Notes under the pieces: generated by a model
Told to the model about the DNA's origin: nothing
Databases searched by the model: none
Seen by the model: only the letters and a program-made list of their open reading frames with translations
Position numbers and translations under genes: made by a program
NCBI GenBank assembly: GCA_937942475.1
Contig: CALDEP010000211.1
Span: 1-32,772 of the forward strand
Direction of reading: 5' to 3'
DNA length: 32,772 nt
DNA from: an uncultured Aureispira sp.
GTDB lineage: Bacteria; Bacteroidota; Bacteroidia; Chitinophagales; Saprospiraceae
In this document: positions 7,776 to 15,357 of the stretch, piece after piece
Numbering within the stretch: the stretch's first letter is position 1
Layout: each line of letters begins with the position of its first letter

Positions 7776-8954
7776 TTAACTTTTTAGTGCCTCAACGGCT
7801 TCTCCAATGCCTCGAATGGTTAATGGAAACATACGATTTTCTGTGAATTCCTCAATCATTTGTACCGATCGAGTCCATTGCCATTCCTCTTTAGCTAGTG
7901 GATTGAGCCAGACCAAATCAGAGAATTTGTTTTTTAAACGATTGAGCCAAACAATGCCAGCTTCTTCATTGTAATGTTCTACACTGCCGTGTTTCATCAT
8001 GACTTCGTAAGGAGACATAGAGGCATCGCCCACAAAAATCACTTTGTAGTCGCTGTTGTATTTGTTCAAGACATCATAGGTCGAAATATATTCGCCCCAA
8101 CGTCTAGTGCTGTCTTTCCACAGCATTTCATAAATACAATTATGAAAATAATAAAATTCTAAATTCTTAAACTCATACTTAGCGGCAGAAAAGAGTTGCG
8201 AACACAAGGCAATGTGATCGTCCATAGAACCACCAATATCTAAGAGCAACAATATCTTGACGTTGTTCTTTTTCTTTGGTAACATTTTTAGCTCCAGCAT
8301 ACCCGCATTTTCAGACGTCTTTTTGATAGTCTGATGCAAGTCTAGTTCCTCTTCCGTTCCTTCACGAGTAATTTTTCGCAAGCGTTTGAGGGCTAGTTTC
8401 ATGTTGCGAGTTTCGAGTTCTACATCATCTTTCAGGTTCTCAAAATCTCTTTTGTCCCATACCTTAATCGCGCGTCGATGCCTAGATTCGTGCTGCCCAA
8501 TCCGAATACCTTCGGGATTATAACCATAAGCACCAAAAGGAGACGTTCCCCCTGTGCCTATCCATTTGTTTCCTCCTTGATGTCGCTCGTTTTGTTCTTT
8601 AAAGAGTTCTTGGATGCGGTCAAGGGTGTCTTGGAGTCCACCCATGGCTTTGATGTTATTGATTTCTTCTTCTGAGAATAAGCGTTCTCCGTTTTTGCTA
8701 AGCCAGTCTTCAGGGATTTCGAATATTGTTTCATCTGTAATCGTTTCTATACCTTTAAAATATAATCCAAATAGACGGTCAAAATCGTCTAAATGCTTTT
8801 CGTTTTTAATTAATGAAATGCGACACAAGTAATAAAACTCGTCAATATTTTTTTGAATAACTCCTTTATCTAATGCCTCTAATAAGGACAAATACTCCAC
8901 TAAACTAACAGGAATTCCTTGATGTTTTAGGAGTAAGAAAAAATCTAAAAACAT
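7776..8954 (-). CDS. CoxE-like VWA domain protein
   Basis: A 392-residue cytoplasmic protein with a C-terminal von Willebrand A domain of the CoxE-like type that partners MoxR AAA+ ATPases. The N-terminal 120 residues are helical and charged. A conserved Gly-rich stretch (TGGTSPFGAYGYNPEGIRIG, 134-153) precedes the VWA domain. The MIDAS motif is DIGGSM (D239, G241, S243), and IFVGDASMSPYE (306-317) gives a later family-typical segment. Such pairs act as chaperone-like machines that insert metal cofactors or remodel target complexes; the target here is unknown. It starts 1 nt after the MoxR stop codon, so the pair is one operon with coupled translation. It ends against the inverted palindrome at 7624-7703. 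Confidence 0.88.
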   Translation of the reverse strand: MFLDFFLLLKHQGIPVSLVEYLSLLEALDKGVIQKNIDEFYYLCRISLIKNEKHLDDFDRLFGLYFKGIETITDETIFEIPEDWLSKNGERLFSEEEINNIKAMGGLQDTLDRIQELFKEQNERHQGGNKWIGTGGTSPFGAYGYNPEGIRIGQHESRHRRAIKVWDKRDFENLKDDVELETRNMKLALKRLRKITREGTEEELDLHQTIKKTSENAGMLELKMLPKKKNNVKILLLLDIGGSMDDHIALCSQLFSAAKYEFKNLEFYYFHNCIYEMLWKDSTRRWGEYISTYDVLNKYNSDYKVIFVGDASMSPYEVMMKHGSVEHYNEEAGIVWLNRLKNKFSDLVWLNPLAKEEWQWTRSVQMIEEFTENRMFPLTIRGIGEAVEALKS

Positions 8955-8955
8955 C

Positions 8956-9780
8956 TTAATTTTTTTGCAAATGTTTCAACAATGCCAAATCCTGCTCATT
9001 CTTAATAATTGCGCCAACCAAAGGCACTCGACCCTGTTCTTGCGCTTCTTTCAGCCCTTCAGCATTGATTTTGCCCACCATCAATAATTTGATCCAATCT
9101 AATAATTCACTGGTAGAAGGTTTTTTCTTTAATCCTCTAATATTTCGAATTGCATAAAACTGCTCCATCGCTTCTTGTACCAAACGCTGTTCCAAATCAG
9201 GATAATGCACGTCAATAATTTTAGTTAAAGTAGCTCGATCAGGAAAAGAGATGTAATGGAAAAAACAACGTCTCAAAAAAGCGTCTGGCAATTCTTTTTC
9301 ATTGTTAGAGGAGATGATGATAATCGGGCGATGTTTGGCTTTGATCGTTTTGTTTAATTCATAACAAAAGAACTCCATTTTGTCCAATTCCAACAAAAGA
9401 TCGTTTGGAAACTCAATATCTGCTTTGTCAATTTCGTCAATCAACAAGACCACTCGCTCGTCTGCGTCAAAGGCTTCCCATAGTTTTCCTTTGATAATAT
9501 AATTGGAAATATCATGTACTTTTTCATCGCCTAATTGTGAGTCTCTCAATCGAGAAACCGCATCATAATCGTACAAACCTTGCTGTGCTTTAGTCGTTGA
9601 TTTGATGTGCCAAGTGAATAGTTTTTTATTCAATCCTTTGGCAATCTCATGCGCTAATAAGGTTTTGCCTGTGCCTGGTTCTCCTTTTATTAATAAAGGT
9701 TTTTCCATAGCAATAGAGGCATTAACAGCCAATTGCAAATCATGCGCGGCAATATAATTATCAGTTCCTGTAAATTTCAT
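8956..9780 (-). CDS. MoxR-family AAA+ ATPase
   Basis: A 274-residue AAA+ ATPase. Walker A is GEPGTGKT (33-40) and Walker B is VLLIDEIDKAD (D115, E116). Sensor 1 is in IIISSNN (N159/N160), and the arginine finger region is FLRRCFF (R170/R171). A helical lid domain lies beyond about 185. MoxR proteins hydrolyse ATP to remodel or mature client proteins together with a VWA partner, which is exactly the next gene (1-nt gap). It is slightly short for MoxR (usually 300-330), with the N-terminal helix lacking, but all catalytic elements are present. The upstream spacer of over 500 nt (9781-10346) is full of palindromic repeats, and I could not pick a promoter there. The client is not identifiable from the neighbours. 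Confidence 0.9.
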   Translation of the reverse strand: MKFTGTDNYIAAHDLQLAVNASIAMEKPLLIKGEPGTGKTLLAHEIAKGLNKKLFTWHIKSTTKAQQGLYDYDAVSRLRDSQLGDEKVHDISNYIIKGKLWEAFDADERVVLLIDEIDKADIEFPNDLLLELDKMEFFCYELNKTIKAKHRPIIIISSNNEKELPDAFLRRCFFHYISFPDRATLTKIIDVHYPDLEQRLVQEAMEQFYAIRNIRGLKKKPSTSELLDWIKLLMVGKINAEGLKEAQEQGRVPLVGAIIKNEQDLALLKHLQKN

Positions 9781-9810
9781 GTTAATGCGTAGGTATTATT
9801 TAATAGTTCT

Positions 9811-9966
9811 AACTCATGTTACACATAAAACCAATTAGGCTGCTTAACATTAAGAAAATAGCTTGCCAAATAGGTTTTAATGTTGAATTTTGAATGCTTA
9901 ATTTTTAATGCCTTATTTTCATCGAAAAGGCATTAAACATTCAAAATTAAGCATTCAGCATTAAAA
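9811..9966 (-). repeat. Palindromic element, family A copy 1, with companion word
   Basis: An imperfect 40-bp hairpin (9875-9914 with 9927-9966) is built from repeated words such as TTAATG, TTGAAT and GCTTAATTTT. It is linked about 49 nt to its left to the word AACTCATGTTAC (9811-9822), the reverse complement of the word found to the right of copies 2 and 3. A further reverse copy of the word (AACTCATGTTACGCAA) lies at 10004-10019. The orientation is therefore opposite to copies 2 and 3. The stretch 9967-10089 also contains CCCGAAGGCTCACGAAGTA, which resembles part of the element at 25811-25985. Confidence 0.7.
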
Positions 9967-10089
9967 TCGTATTTTTTAAGTAAAAGTAAGTTTAATATTT
10001 CTTAACTCATGTTACGCAAAAAATAATTATGCTGATAACCCGAAGGCTCACGAAGTAAAATATCAGAATTAATCTATAAACTTGTTCTG

Positions 10090-10240
10090 AATGTTGAAGG
10101 CTTAATTTTTAATGTTGAATGCTTTATAGCACAACAAACATTAAAAATTTAGCATTAAGAATTCAACATTAAAATAGTTCTTAAATAAGTAACGATGAGT
10201 TTTAATACTAAAAAAAAAAGGTTATTGCGTAACATCAGTT
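10090..10240 (+). repeat. Palindromic element, family A copy 2, with companion word
   Basis: Left arm AATGTTGAAGGCTTAATT (from 10090) pairs imperfectly with the right arm ending ATTCAACATT at 10170, with TTTTTAATGTT/AACATTAAAAA inside. The loop GAATGCTTTATAGCACAAC closely resembles that of copy 3. After 46 nt comes GTTATTGCGTAACATCAGTT (10221-10240), which matches 24001-24020 at 19 of 20 positions. The remainder of the gap to 10346 shows nothing else. Confidence 0.75.
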
Positions 10241-10346
10241 CTTAAAATGTTCTTGTGTAAATCAGTTTCTAAGTAGAACGTGAATATAGTACTTTAGTTT
10301 GAAATGCAGACTTGATTCTTGAAAATGCTTGGATTGAGCCCTAACT

Positions 10347-10736
10347 TTAATCCTTTTCTACATTCCCTTCCATTTGTATCCACAACTGAGGGTAATCTGT
10401 TGCATTACTATGAATCATCACACTAGAATGAAACTCACTATCACTAATTGGACGCCATTTGAGGCGAATTGCCGTGCGCTCATTAGGTTTTAGAGTCCTT
10501 TTTTTGATTTTAACAGTCGTACAGTCACAGCCTTCTTCTAGTGTAGAAATAACTAAATCTTCCGTTCCTGTATTGATTAAAATTAAGGTTCGTTTGGCTG
10601 TTTTTTTTGCTTTGATAACACCAAAGTCCAGCAAAGTATATCCCTCGTCATTGATGTCCATTTCTGCTAACTCTATGGTTTGAGCAGTACTGTTGAAGGC
10701 AAGTGAGAATAGGCATAAAAATAGAAATGCTTTCAT
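10347..10736 (-). CDS. Exported DUF1573-type protein
   Basis: A 129-residue secreted or periplasmic protein. A signal peptide (KAFLFLCLFSLAFNSTAQ, cleavage after about residue 19) is followed by one DUF1573-type immunoglobulin-like domain. Family signs are LLDFGVIKAKKTAKRTLILINTGTEDL and the EGCDCTTVKI segment, in which the Cys-x-Cys-Thr is the usual DUF1573 signature. These domains are common in exported Bacteroidota proteins; no enzymatic role is established. It follows the desaturase-family gene with a 4-nt gap on the same strand, so it is probably translated from the same message. Only one domain is present, so it is a minimal member. Confidence 0.8.
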   Translation of the reverse strand: MKAFLFLCLFSLAFNSTAQTIELAEMDINDEGYTLLDFGVIKAKKTAKRTLILINTGTEDLVISTLEEGCDCTTVKIKKRTLKPNERTAIRLKWRPISDSEFHSSVMIHSNATDYPQLWIQMEGNVEKD

Positions 10737-10740
10737 GTGC

Positions 10741-11799
10741 TTAATTATCTAAAGTTTCAGAGTGATCAGAATGTGTTTTTGTAGTTGTGGCAGGAGTCCA
10801 ACCTTGAATTAATTGCCCACCAAAATTTTCAGGAAAGGCTTCAATGCCAGGAAAACCAAGGCGAATGTCACGACCATCGTGCGGAATGTGATTGGTTCCA
10901 AAAATATAATCCCAACAGCTCAAGGTTAAACCAAAATTAACCCCAGTAGATTTGTCCTTAGGCAACTCATAAGCATGATGCCAAATATGCATTTCTGGAC
11001 TGTTAAAAATGTATTTGATAACAGGACTAATAAGCAAACCAATAAGAGCAGAAATGCCAACAATGATTATAATTCCAAAGCCAGAAGCCTCAACAGCACA
11101 AAAGGCAGTAAAGAGTCCAATCAGCGTTCCAAAACCAATGCCTTTTACCCATTCAGGGAATTTTGCATTTGCATGGTTATAATGTCCAACAATAAGCGTG
11201 AAAATATGGATGATAAAAAAGTCATTCAAACCAATTCCTATCAATGCCAATGGCAAGTATTCTAAGGTCTTATAAACAACGTTTTCCATCCAGTGATAAC
11301 GCAAATGTGCTGCAAAACCCATTTCTTCAACAGAGTGGTGTACTTTGTGAAATTCCCACAAAAAGGGACTTTTATGTAATAATCTATGAATCCACCACTG
11401 CACAAAATCACGGACAAGAAAGCCGATTACCAAGTGTGCCCAAATAGGAAGGGCTTGGACTTCAAGAGCCAATAAATTGGTAATTCCAATCGCTGCCAAG
11501 CCATCTGTAAATATATTAACAATAACATCAGAAGCCGCATGAAAGATGATTAAAGAGAAGATGAAAAAGTTGAAAAACATATAAAACGCATCCAACCAAA
11601 AATCCTTTCTAAACTTAGCTTGGTTTTTTCGCCAAGGAGTCAGCAATTCCAAACCAAAGAAAATAACAGAAATTAGAATTAAGAGATAAAAATAATTTTG
11701 CCATAAGGGTTTGTAGTCATAACTCAAGGTTATTTCGTTGACCAAAAAATTATAATAGCCAGCATAGGCATCTTTAAGTGTTTGTAAATAATTACTCAT
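10741..11799 (-). CDS. Sterol desaturase / fatty acid hydroxylase family membrane protein
   Basis: Integral membrane di-iron oxygenase of the fatty acid hydroxylase superfamily. Numbered from the ATG at 11799 (352 residues), the His clusters are HRLLH (138-142), HKVHH (151-155), a GHYNHAN motif near 205-211, and MHIWHH (270-275), in the order expected for metal binding. At least four hydrophobic segments surround them. Substrates in the family are lipids (sterols, carotenoids, sphingoid or alkylglycerol chains); which one cannot be told. An in-frame TTG at 11817 would add six residues, but the ATG with an AAGAACG upstream is the more natural start. The DUF1573 gene follows by 4 nt, and the rhodanese lipoprotein gene lies 166 nt upstream on the same strand, possibly in the same unit. 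Confidence 0.85.
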   Translation of the reverse strand: MSNYLQTLKDAYAGYYNFLVNEITLSYDYKPLWQNYFYLLILISVIFFGLELLTPWRKNQAKFRKDFWLDAFYMFFNFFIFSLIIFHAASDVIVNIFTDGLAAIGITNLLALEVQALPIWAHLVIGFLVRDFVQWWIHRLLHKSPFLWEFHKVHHSVEEMGFAAHLRYHWMENVVYKTLEYLPLALIGIGLNDFFIIHIFTLIVGHYNHANAKFPEWVKGIGFGTLIGLFTAFCAVEASGFGIIIIVGISALIGLLISPVIKYIFNSPEMHIWHHAYELPKDKSTGVNFGLTLSCWDYIFGTNHIPHDGRDIRLGFPGIEAFPENFGGQLIQGWTPATTTKTHSDHSETLDN

Positions 11800-11965
11800 G
11801 TTTATCGTTCTTATCAATACTTCGTGGATTTCTTTTTTTTGTCTCTAAAAATCCAAGAAGTAGTATCATATAAAAAGGAAAATATTACCTGATAATAGTC
11901 TTAAATTAACAAAATATACTCAATCTTGTTGTCATATTTCAATGATAGTCTGAAAATAATACAAC

Positions 11966-12925
11966 TTAAAGCCCTGTCAAAATCGGTAAGCTCTTGTCAT
12001 GACTCCATTCAATCCAAGATCCATCATAATTAGCCACATTAGGAAAGTCAAGTAATTGGCGTAAAACGAAGGTAGTATGTGCCGATCGAACGCCAGATTG
12101 ACAATAAACAATGATCTTTTTGTCTTTAGGGATCGCTTGGAAAATTAGTGATAATTCTTGACTAGATTTGAATTGATGGGCTTGGTGATAAGCAATGGAA
12201 TTGGTGTAATTGATGTGAATGGCACTTGGAATACGTCCTGCTCGAAAGGCATTCTTTTTAGTGATTTTTCCTGTGAATTCATCTAGAGTGCGACAATCCA
12301 ATAAAATGGTATTACTGTCTGTTAATGCGGCAAAAATAGCTTTTTTATTGGCTCTCAAATCGAGGCGTTCAGCCTCTGCAAAGGAAAATTTTGCAGGTTT
12401 AACAGCCGTTTTTGTTTGACTGATAAGTCCTTTAGGAGAGCTTTGAAGTCCACCATTTAATAGATAGGTCTTGGAATGACCATAAGTGCTTAATATCCAC
12501 CACAAGCGAGCCGCATCTGCATTACCACTGTTATCATAAACCACAAAAATACTCTTAGAAGTAGCGCCCAACTTACCCAAAATAAGTTCCAGTTTTGGTT
12601 TCTCTAACATCATTCCTTTATAAGGAAATCGCTTACTCTCTATCTCTGGTCGCCAAAGCGAAACGGCTCCTTTTAAATGTCCTTTCTGGAAGCTGCTGTC
12701 AGGACGGGTGTCGATTAAAATAACGGAAGGGGAATCTCTTTGCCAAGCGTTTAGTTGATGATGGTTGATGACTTGTTTATCCAAAAGATTGACTTCTTTT
12801 GAAGCTATAAAAGGCTCGATAGAGGTATTTATAGACGGATTACTTGCTTCTTTTTCATTGGTACAAGCGATGCAAAAAAACAGTAGGATGCTTAGGGCGA
12901 GACCATTGCTTGGGGAGTAACTCAT
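11966..12925 (-). CDS. Two-domain rhodanese sulfurtransferase, probable lipoprotein
   Basis: Thiosulfate / 3-mercaptopyruvate sulfurtransferase type protein, 319 residues. The N-terminus is a hydrophobic signal ending in FFCIAC, so C21 is a plausible lipidation site (the -3 residue is not ideal). The first rhodanese domain (about 60-165; ILIDTRPDSSFQKGHLKGA, VVYDNSGNADAARLWW) has no Cys at the active-loop position and is structural. The second (about 195-315) carries the catalytic loop YCQSGVRS with C275 and the ILLDCRTLDEFTG entry motif. The CxxGxR loop is not typical of classical CRKGVT thiosulfate enzymes nor of CGSGVT mercaptopyruvate enzymes, so the donor is uncertain. An envelope location suggests handling of sulfur species outside the cytoplasm. 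Confidence 0.87.
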   Translation of the reverse strand: MSYSPSNGLALSILLFFCIACTNEKEASNPSINTSIEPFIASKEVNLLDKQVINHHQLNAWQRDSPSVILIDTRPDSSFQKGHLKGAVSLWRPEIESKRFPYKGMMLEKPKLELILGKLGATSKSIFVVYDNSGNADAARLWWILSTYGHSKTYLLNGGLQSSPKGLISQTKTAVKPAKFSFAEAERLDLRANKKAIFAALTDSNTILLDCRTLDEFTGKITKKNAFRAGRIPSAIHINYTNSIAYHQAHQFKSSQELSLIFQAIPKDKKIIVYCQSGVRSAHTTFVLRQLLDFPNVANYDGSWIEWSHDKSLPILTGL

Positions 12926-13120
12926 TTTTTATTTTGAATATAAGAATTATCTGCCAAGTGAATGAAGCCTTTTATTTTTTTAAGAAAAGAATAAGCTTTG
13001 ATAGGATTGGTGGATGCGCATTAATTTAGCGTTTAGAATAAAACAAGACCATCAGAAAATTTAAAAGAAAAATGAAAGTAGATAATAAGCATTAATTTTT
13101 AAACAAGAAGGCGTGCATAT

Positions 13121-13150
13121 TTTGATTCCTTGCTGAATATTGTATATTTG
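13121..13150 (+). promoter_or_regulatory. Candidate Bacteroidota sigma-A promoter for the TerY-P unit
   Basis: TTTG at 13121-13124 and TATATTTG at 13143-13150 are separated by 18 nt, close to the Bacteroidota housekeeping consensus TTTG-N19-TAnnTTTG. It would give a leader of over 200 nt before the TerY-like start at 13366. In the 12926-13365 spacer this is the only good match I found. Confidence 0.4.
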
Positions 13151-13195
13151 TTAGGTGTCAAAGTTTTTATTTGTATTTAGGAACTTTTTGGCTAA

Positions 13196-13221
13196 TATTA
13201 CTATTGTATATCATAGTAATA
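13196..13221 (+). promoter_or_regulatory. Leader hairpin / possible operator upstream of TerY-like gene
   Basis: A perfect 9-bp inverted repeat TATTACTAT (13196-13204) with ATAGTAATA (13213-13221) has an 8-nt spacer, lying about 45 nt downstream of the candidate -7 box. Its AT content and symmetry fit either an mRNA hairpin or a dimeric repressor site. Nothing follows that would make it a terminator. Confidence 0.3.
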
Positions 13222-13365
13222 CTGTTAATGATTTTAACGAAAAAATCCAATCGACTTCTATCTGGGGTTGAATAAACTGATATAGAATGGTTTTTATGTT
13301 TTTTTGTAAAAAAACTAAAAATCCTACGAAGTATTAATAAATATACACAAGAAAATTAAATAAGA

Positions 13366-14034
13366 ATGAGTTACTTTCAAGGAGAAACCCCTGACAATTA
13401 CGAGCAAAAATGTTTGTGTACTTTAGTTTTAGATACCTCTGGTTCGATGAGTGGTGCCGCTATTCGAGAACTAAACCGAGGCTTGCAAGAGTTTTATGGG
13501 GCAATAGAAGAAGACCTAATTGCTGCGAATCGCTTGGAGGTTGGAATTGTTACTTTTGGTAGCAGTATCAAAACGATCCAAGATCCTGCTTTGGTTGATA
13601 ATTTTGATATGCCAACATTGAATGTATCTGGAACAACTCGTTTGGTAGATGCTGTTCGTGAAGCGATGCGCAAAACAGAGCAACGCAAACAATGGTACAA
13701 AGAAACAGGACAGCCTTATTATCGTCCAATTATTGTCTTAATTACAGATGGTGAACCAGATAGAGATCAAGATGTAAAAGGTTTGTCTAGCGAACTTCAA
13801 GCTGCCGTAGATGCTAAGAAATTTACCTTTTGGGGATTGGGCGTAAAAGGATTTAACCAACATGTGTTGAATGAAATTTGCCCGAATTCAGCGCCAGCAA
13901 TTCCTTTGTCAGGATACAAATTTGCAGAATTCTTCAAATGGTTGAGTAACAGTATTGGAATTATTACCAAATCAAAAGAAGGGGATAGCATAGAGCTTCC
14001 ACCAGTAAGTGATTGGGCACAAATGAAATTCTAG
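13366..14034 (+). CDS. TerY-like VWA domain protein
   Basis: Stand-alone cytoplasmic von Willebrand A protein, 222 residues, of the TerY/YegL type. The full MIDAS is visible: DTSGSM (D23, S25, S27), the GTTRLVDAV threonine (T90/T91), and LITDGEPDRDQD (D128). The tail (LSGYKFAEFFKWLSNSIGI) matches the usual TerY C-terminal helix. Proteins of this class coordinate a metal ion and mediate protein interactions in Ter-linked stress systems. Here it is the first gene of a triad with a PP2C phosphatase and a protein kinase, known in comparative genomics as the TerY-P arrangement and comparable to E. coli yegL/yegK/yegI. No TerD or TerC homologue is in view. Start ATG has AATAAG just upstream. A 341-nt gap containing a palindrome separates it from the phosphatase. 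Confidence 0.88.
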   Translation: MSYFQGETPDNYEQKCLCTLVLDTSGSMSGAAIRELNRGLQEFYGAIEEDLIAANRLEVGIVTFGSSIKTIQDPALVDNFDMPTLNVSGTTRLVDAVREAMRKTEQRKQWYKETGQPYYRPIIVLITDGEPDRDQDVKGLSSELQAAVDAKKFTFWGLGVKGFNQHVLNEICPNSAPAIPLSGYKFAEFFKWLSNSIGIITKSKEGDSIELPPVSDWAQMKF

Positions 14035-14201
14035 GATAGGTCTAAAAATAGAAACAATTGGATAGTGAAGCATTTTAGCGGCATTATCCTTTTGGTTTTT
14101 AAACTCGTTTGCTGTTCCTGTAGTTTTAGTAAAAAATCTATGTACAGGACAAAAAGTAATTGGCTAATTGTATAGCATCGATCTATCAAAAAAAAATGGC
14201 T

Positions 14202-14296
14202 AGATCAGATCGCTTTGCTTTTAGATTTTAGATCGCTGTGCTCTTAGATATTAGACCCTATAAAGCTTAATAGGATCTAATATCTAAGATCTAAAG
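14202..14296 (+). repeat. Palindromic element, family C copy 2
   Basis: A 19-bp stem with one mismatch (14243-14261 with 14270-14288; arm starts CTTAGATATTAGA) has an 8-nt loop AAAGCTTA. It is preceded by two TTAGATC/TTTGC-type words and shares AGCTTAAT(A/G)GG(A/G)TCTA with the element at 7018-7111. It sits inside the TerY-PP2C gap (14035-14375) with no T-run, so it is not a classical terminator. It could attenuate transcription, stabilise an mRNA end, or be a dispersed repeat. The rest of the gap shows nothing. Confidence 0.65.
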
Positions 14297-14375
14297 ACTG
14301 TTAAATAGAGCCAATATTATTTCTTATTACAACTTTTATCTTGCACATAGTAAACCACTAATAATAACAATAAAG

Positions 14376-15275
14376 ATGTCTAGCGATAATAAAAATTCAA
14401 ATTGGGTAGTAGCCTATGCTTCTGTAATCGGAAATGGGCACGTTTTGATGAATCTACCTTGTCAAGATAGTTGTGCGCATCAAAAAATCAACGACACTTG
14501 GGGTGTTGCAGTGGTTGCTGATGGTGCTGGCTCTGCCAAACATTCAGAAGTAGGCTCTGACTTTGTGTCTCGTAATATGGCGCATTGTTTAGAGGAAATG
14601 ATCAAGAGAAATGGCTGGAATACACTCGAAGAAATGCCCTCTGAAGAAGTGTGGCGAGTAGAAGCGCTAAAAGGCTTGCAAATCGTTCGACAACGCTTAG
14701 AAAAATTTGCGGCTGCCAAGGAGTATCATATTCCTGATTTGGCTTGTACGGTCTTGGCTGTTTTGTACGCTCCTTTTGGAATTTTGACCACTCATATTGG
14801 AGATGGTCGAGCGGCTTATTCTATAGAAACAGGAAAGTGGGAATCCTTGATTGATCCTTTTAGAGGTAGTGAAGTAAACGAAACTGTTTTTATTACGTCT
14901 AATATCTGGACGACAGAAGGAGTTGATTTGTATATCCAATCGGGTATTATCAAAGAAAAAATTCGTGCCTTTGCTTTGTTGAGTGATGGTTGTGAAAACG
15001 GTTCTTTTGAAGTGAATGTATGGGATGAAGAAAACCAAAAATACCACGACCCCAATAGACCTTACCAAAAGTTTTTTGAGCCGAACTTAAATGGCATGTT
15101 ACAACTCAAAAAAGAAAATAAATCGCAGGAAGAGATCAATGCGATTTGGAGTGGTTTCTTGACGAATGGCAGCAAGCAATTCAAACATGAAACAGACGAT
15201 AAAACAATGATTTTAGGCGTTTTTGTGCCAACAGAAGCACCTGTTGTTGAAGGAACAAAAGAGGAGGCTGTTTAA
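14376..15275 (+). CDS. PP2C-type protein phosphatase of the TerY-P triad
   Basis: A 299-residue Mn/Mg-dependent Ser/Thr phosphatase (PP2C_2 type, YegK-like). Metal-coordinating positions are visible: LPCQDSC (D31), VVADGAGSAKHSEVGS (D49-G50), THIGDGRAAY (D143), LLSDGCENGS (D204) and DDKTMI (D274/D275). It has no transmembrane segment or sensory domain. It should reverse phosphorylation by the kinase encoded 82 nt downstream, as in other kinase/PP2C/VWA triads; that pairing is an inference from context. The ATG at 14376 follows an A-rich leader without a strong Shine-Dalgarno sequence. The C-terminal 15 residues are Glu/Val-rich and probably disordered. Confidence 0.9.
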   Translation: MSSDNKNSNWVVAYASVIGNGHVLMNLPCQDSCAHQKINDTWGVAVVADGAGSAKHSEVGSDFVSRNMAHCLEEMIKRNGWNTLEEMPSEEVWRVEALKGLQIVRQRLEKFAAAKEYHIPDLACTVLAVLYAPFGILTTHIGDGRAAYSIETGKWESLIDPFRGSEVNETVFITSNIWTTEGVDLYIQSGIIKEKIRAFALLSDGCENGSFEVNVWDEENQKYHDPNRPYQKFFEPNLNGMLQLKKENKSQEEINAIWSGFLTNGSKQFKHETDDKTMILGVFVPTEAPVVEGTKEEAV

Positions 15276-15357
15276 GGTTTTTGATTTAAAAATTTGTCAA
15301 TTTAAAGATTGCGACATTGCCCAATAATTTTACACGCCCAAAAGACCCAGCTCAAAC

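Noticed and set aside
9781-10346. CRISPR array in the repeat-rich spacer
   Set aside because: Repeats are palindromes of different spacing and orientation, not equal direct repeats with unique spacers, and no cas gene is present.
11800-11817. TTG start extending the desaturase-family protein by six residues
   Set aside because: An ATG six codons later has better context; the extra residues look unstructured.
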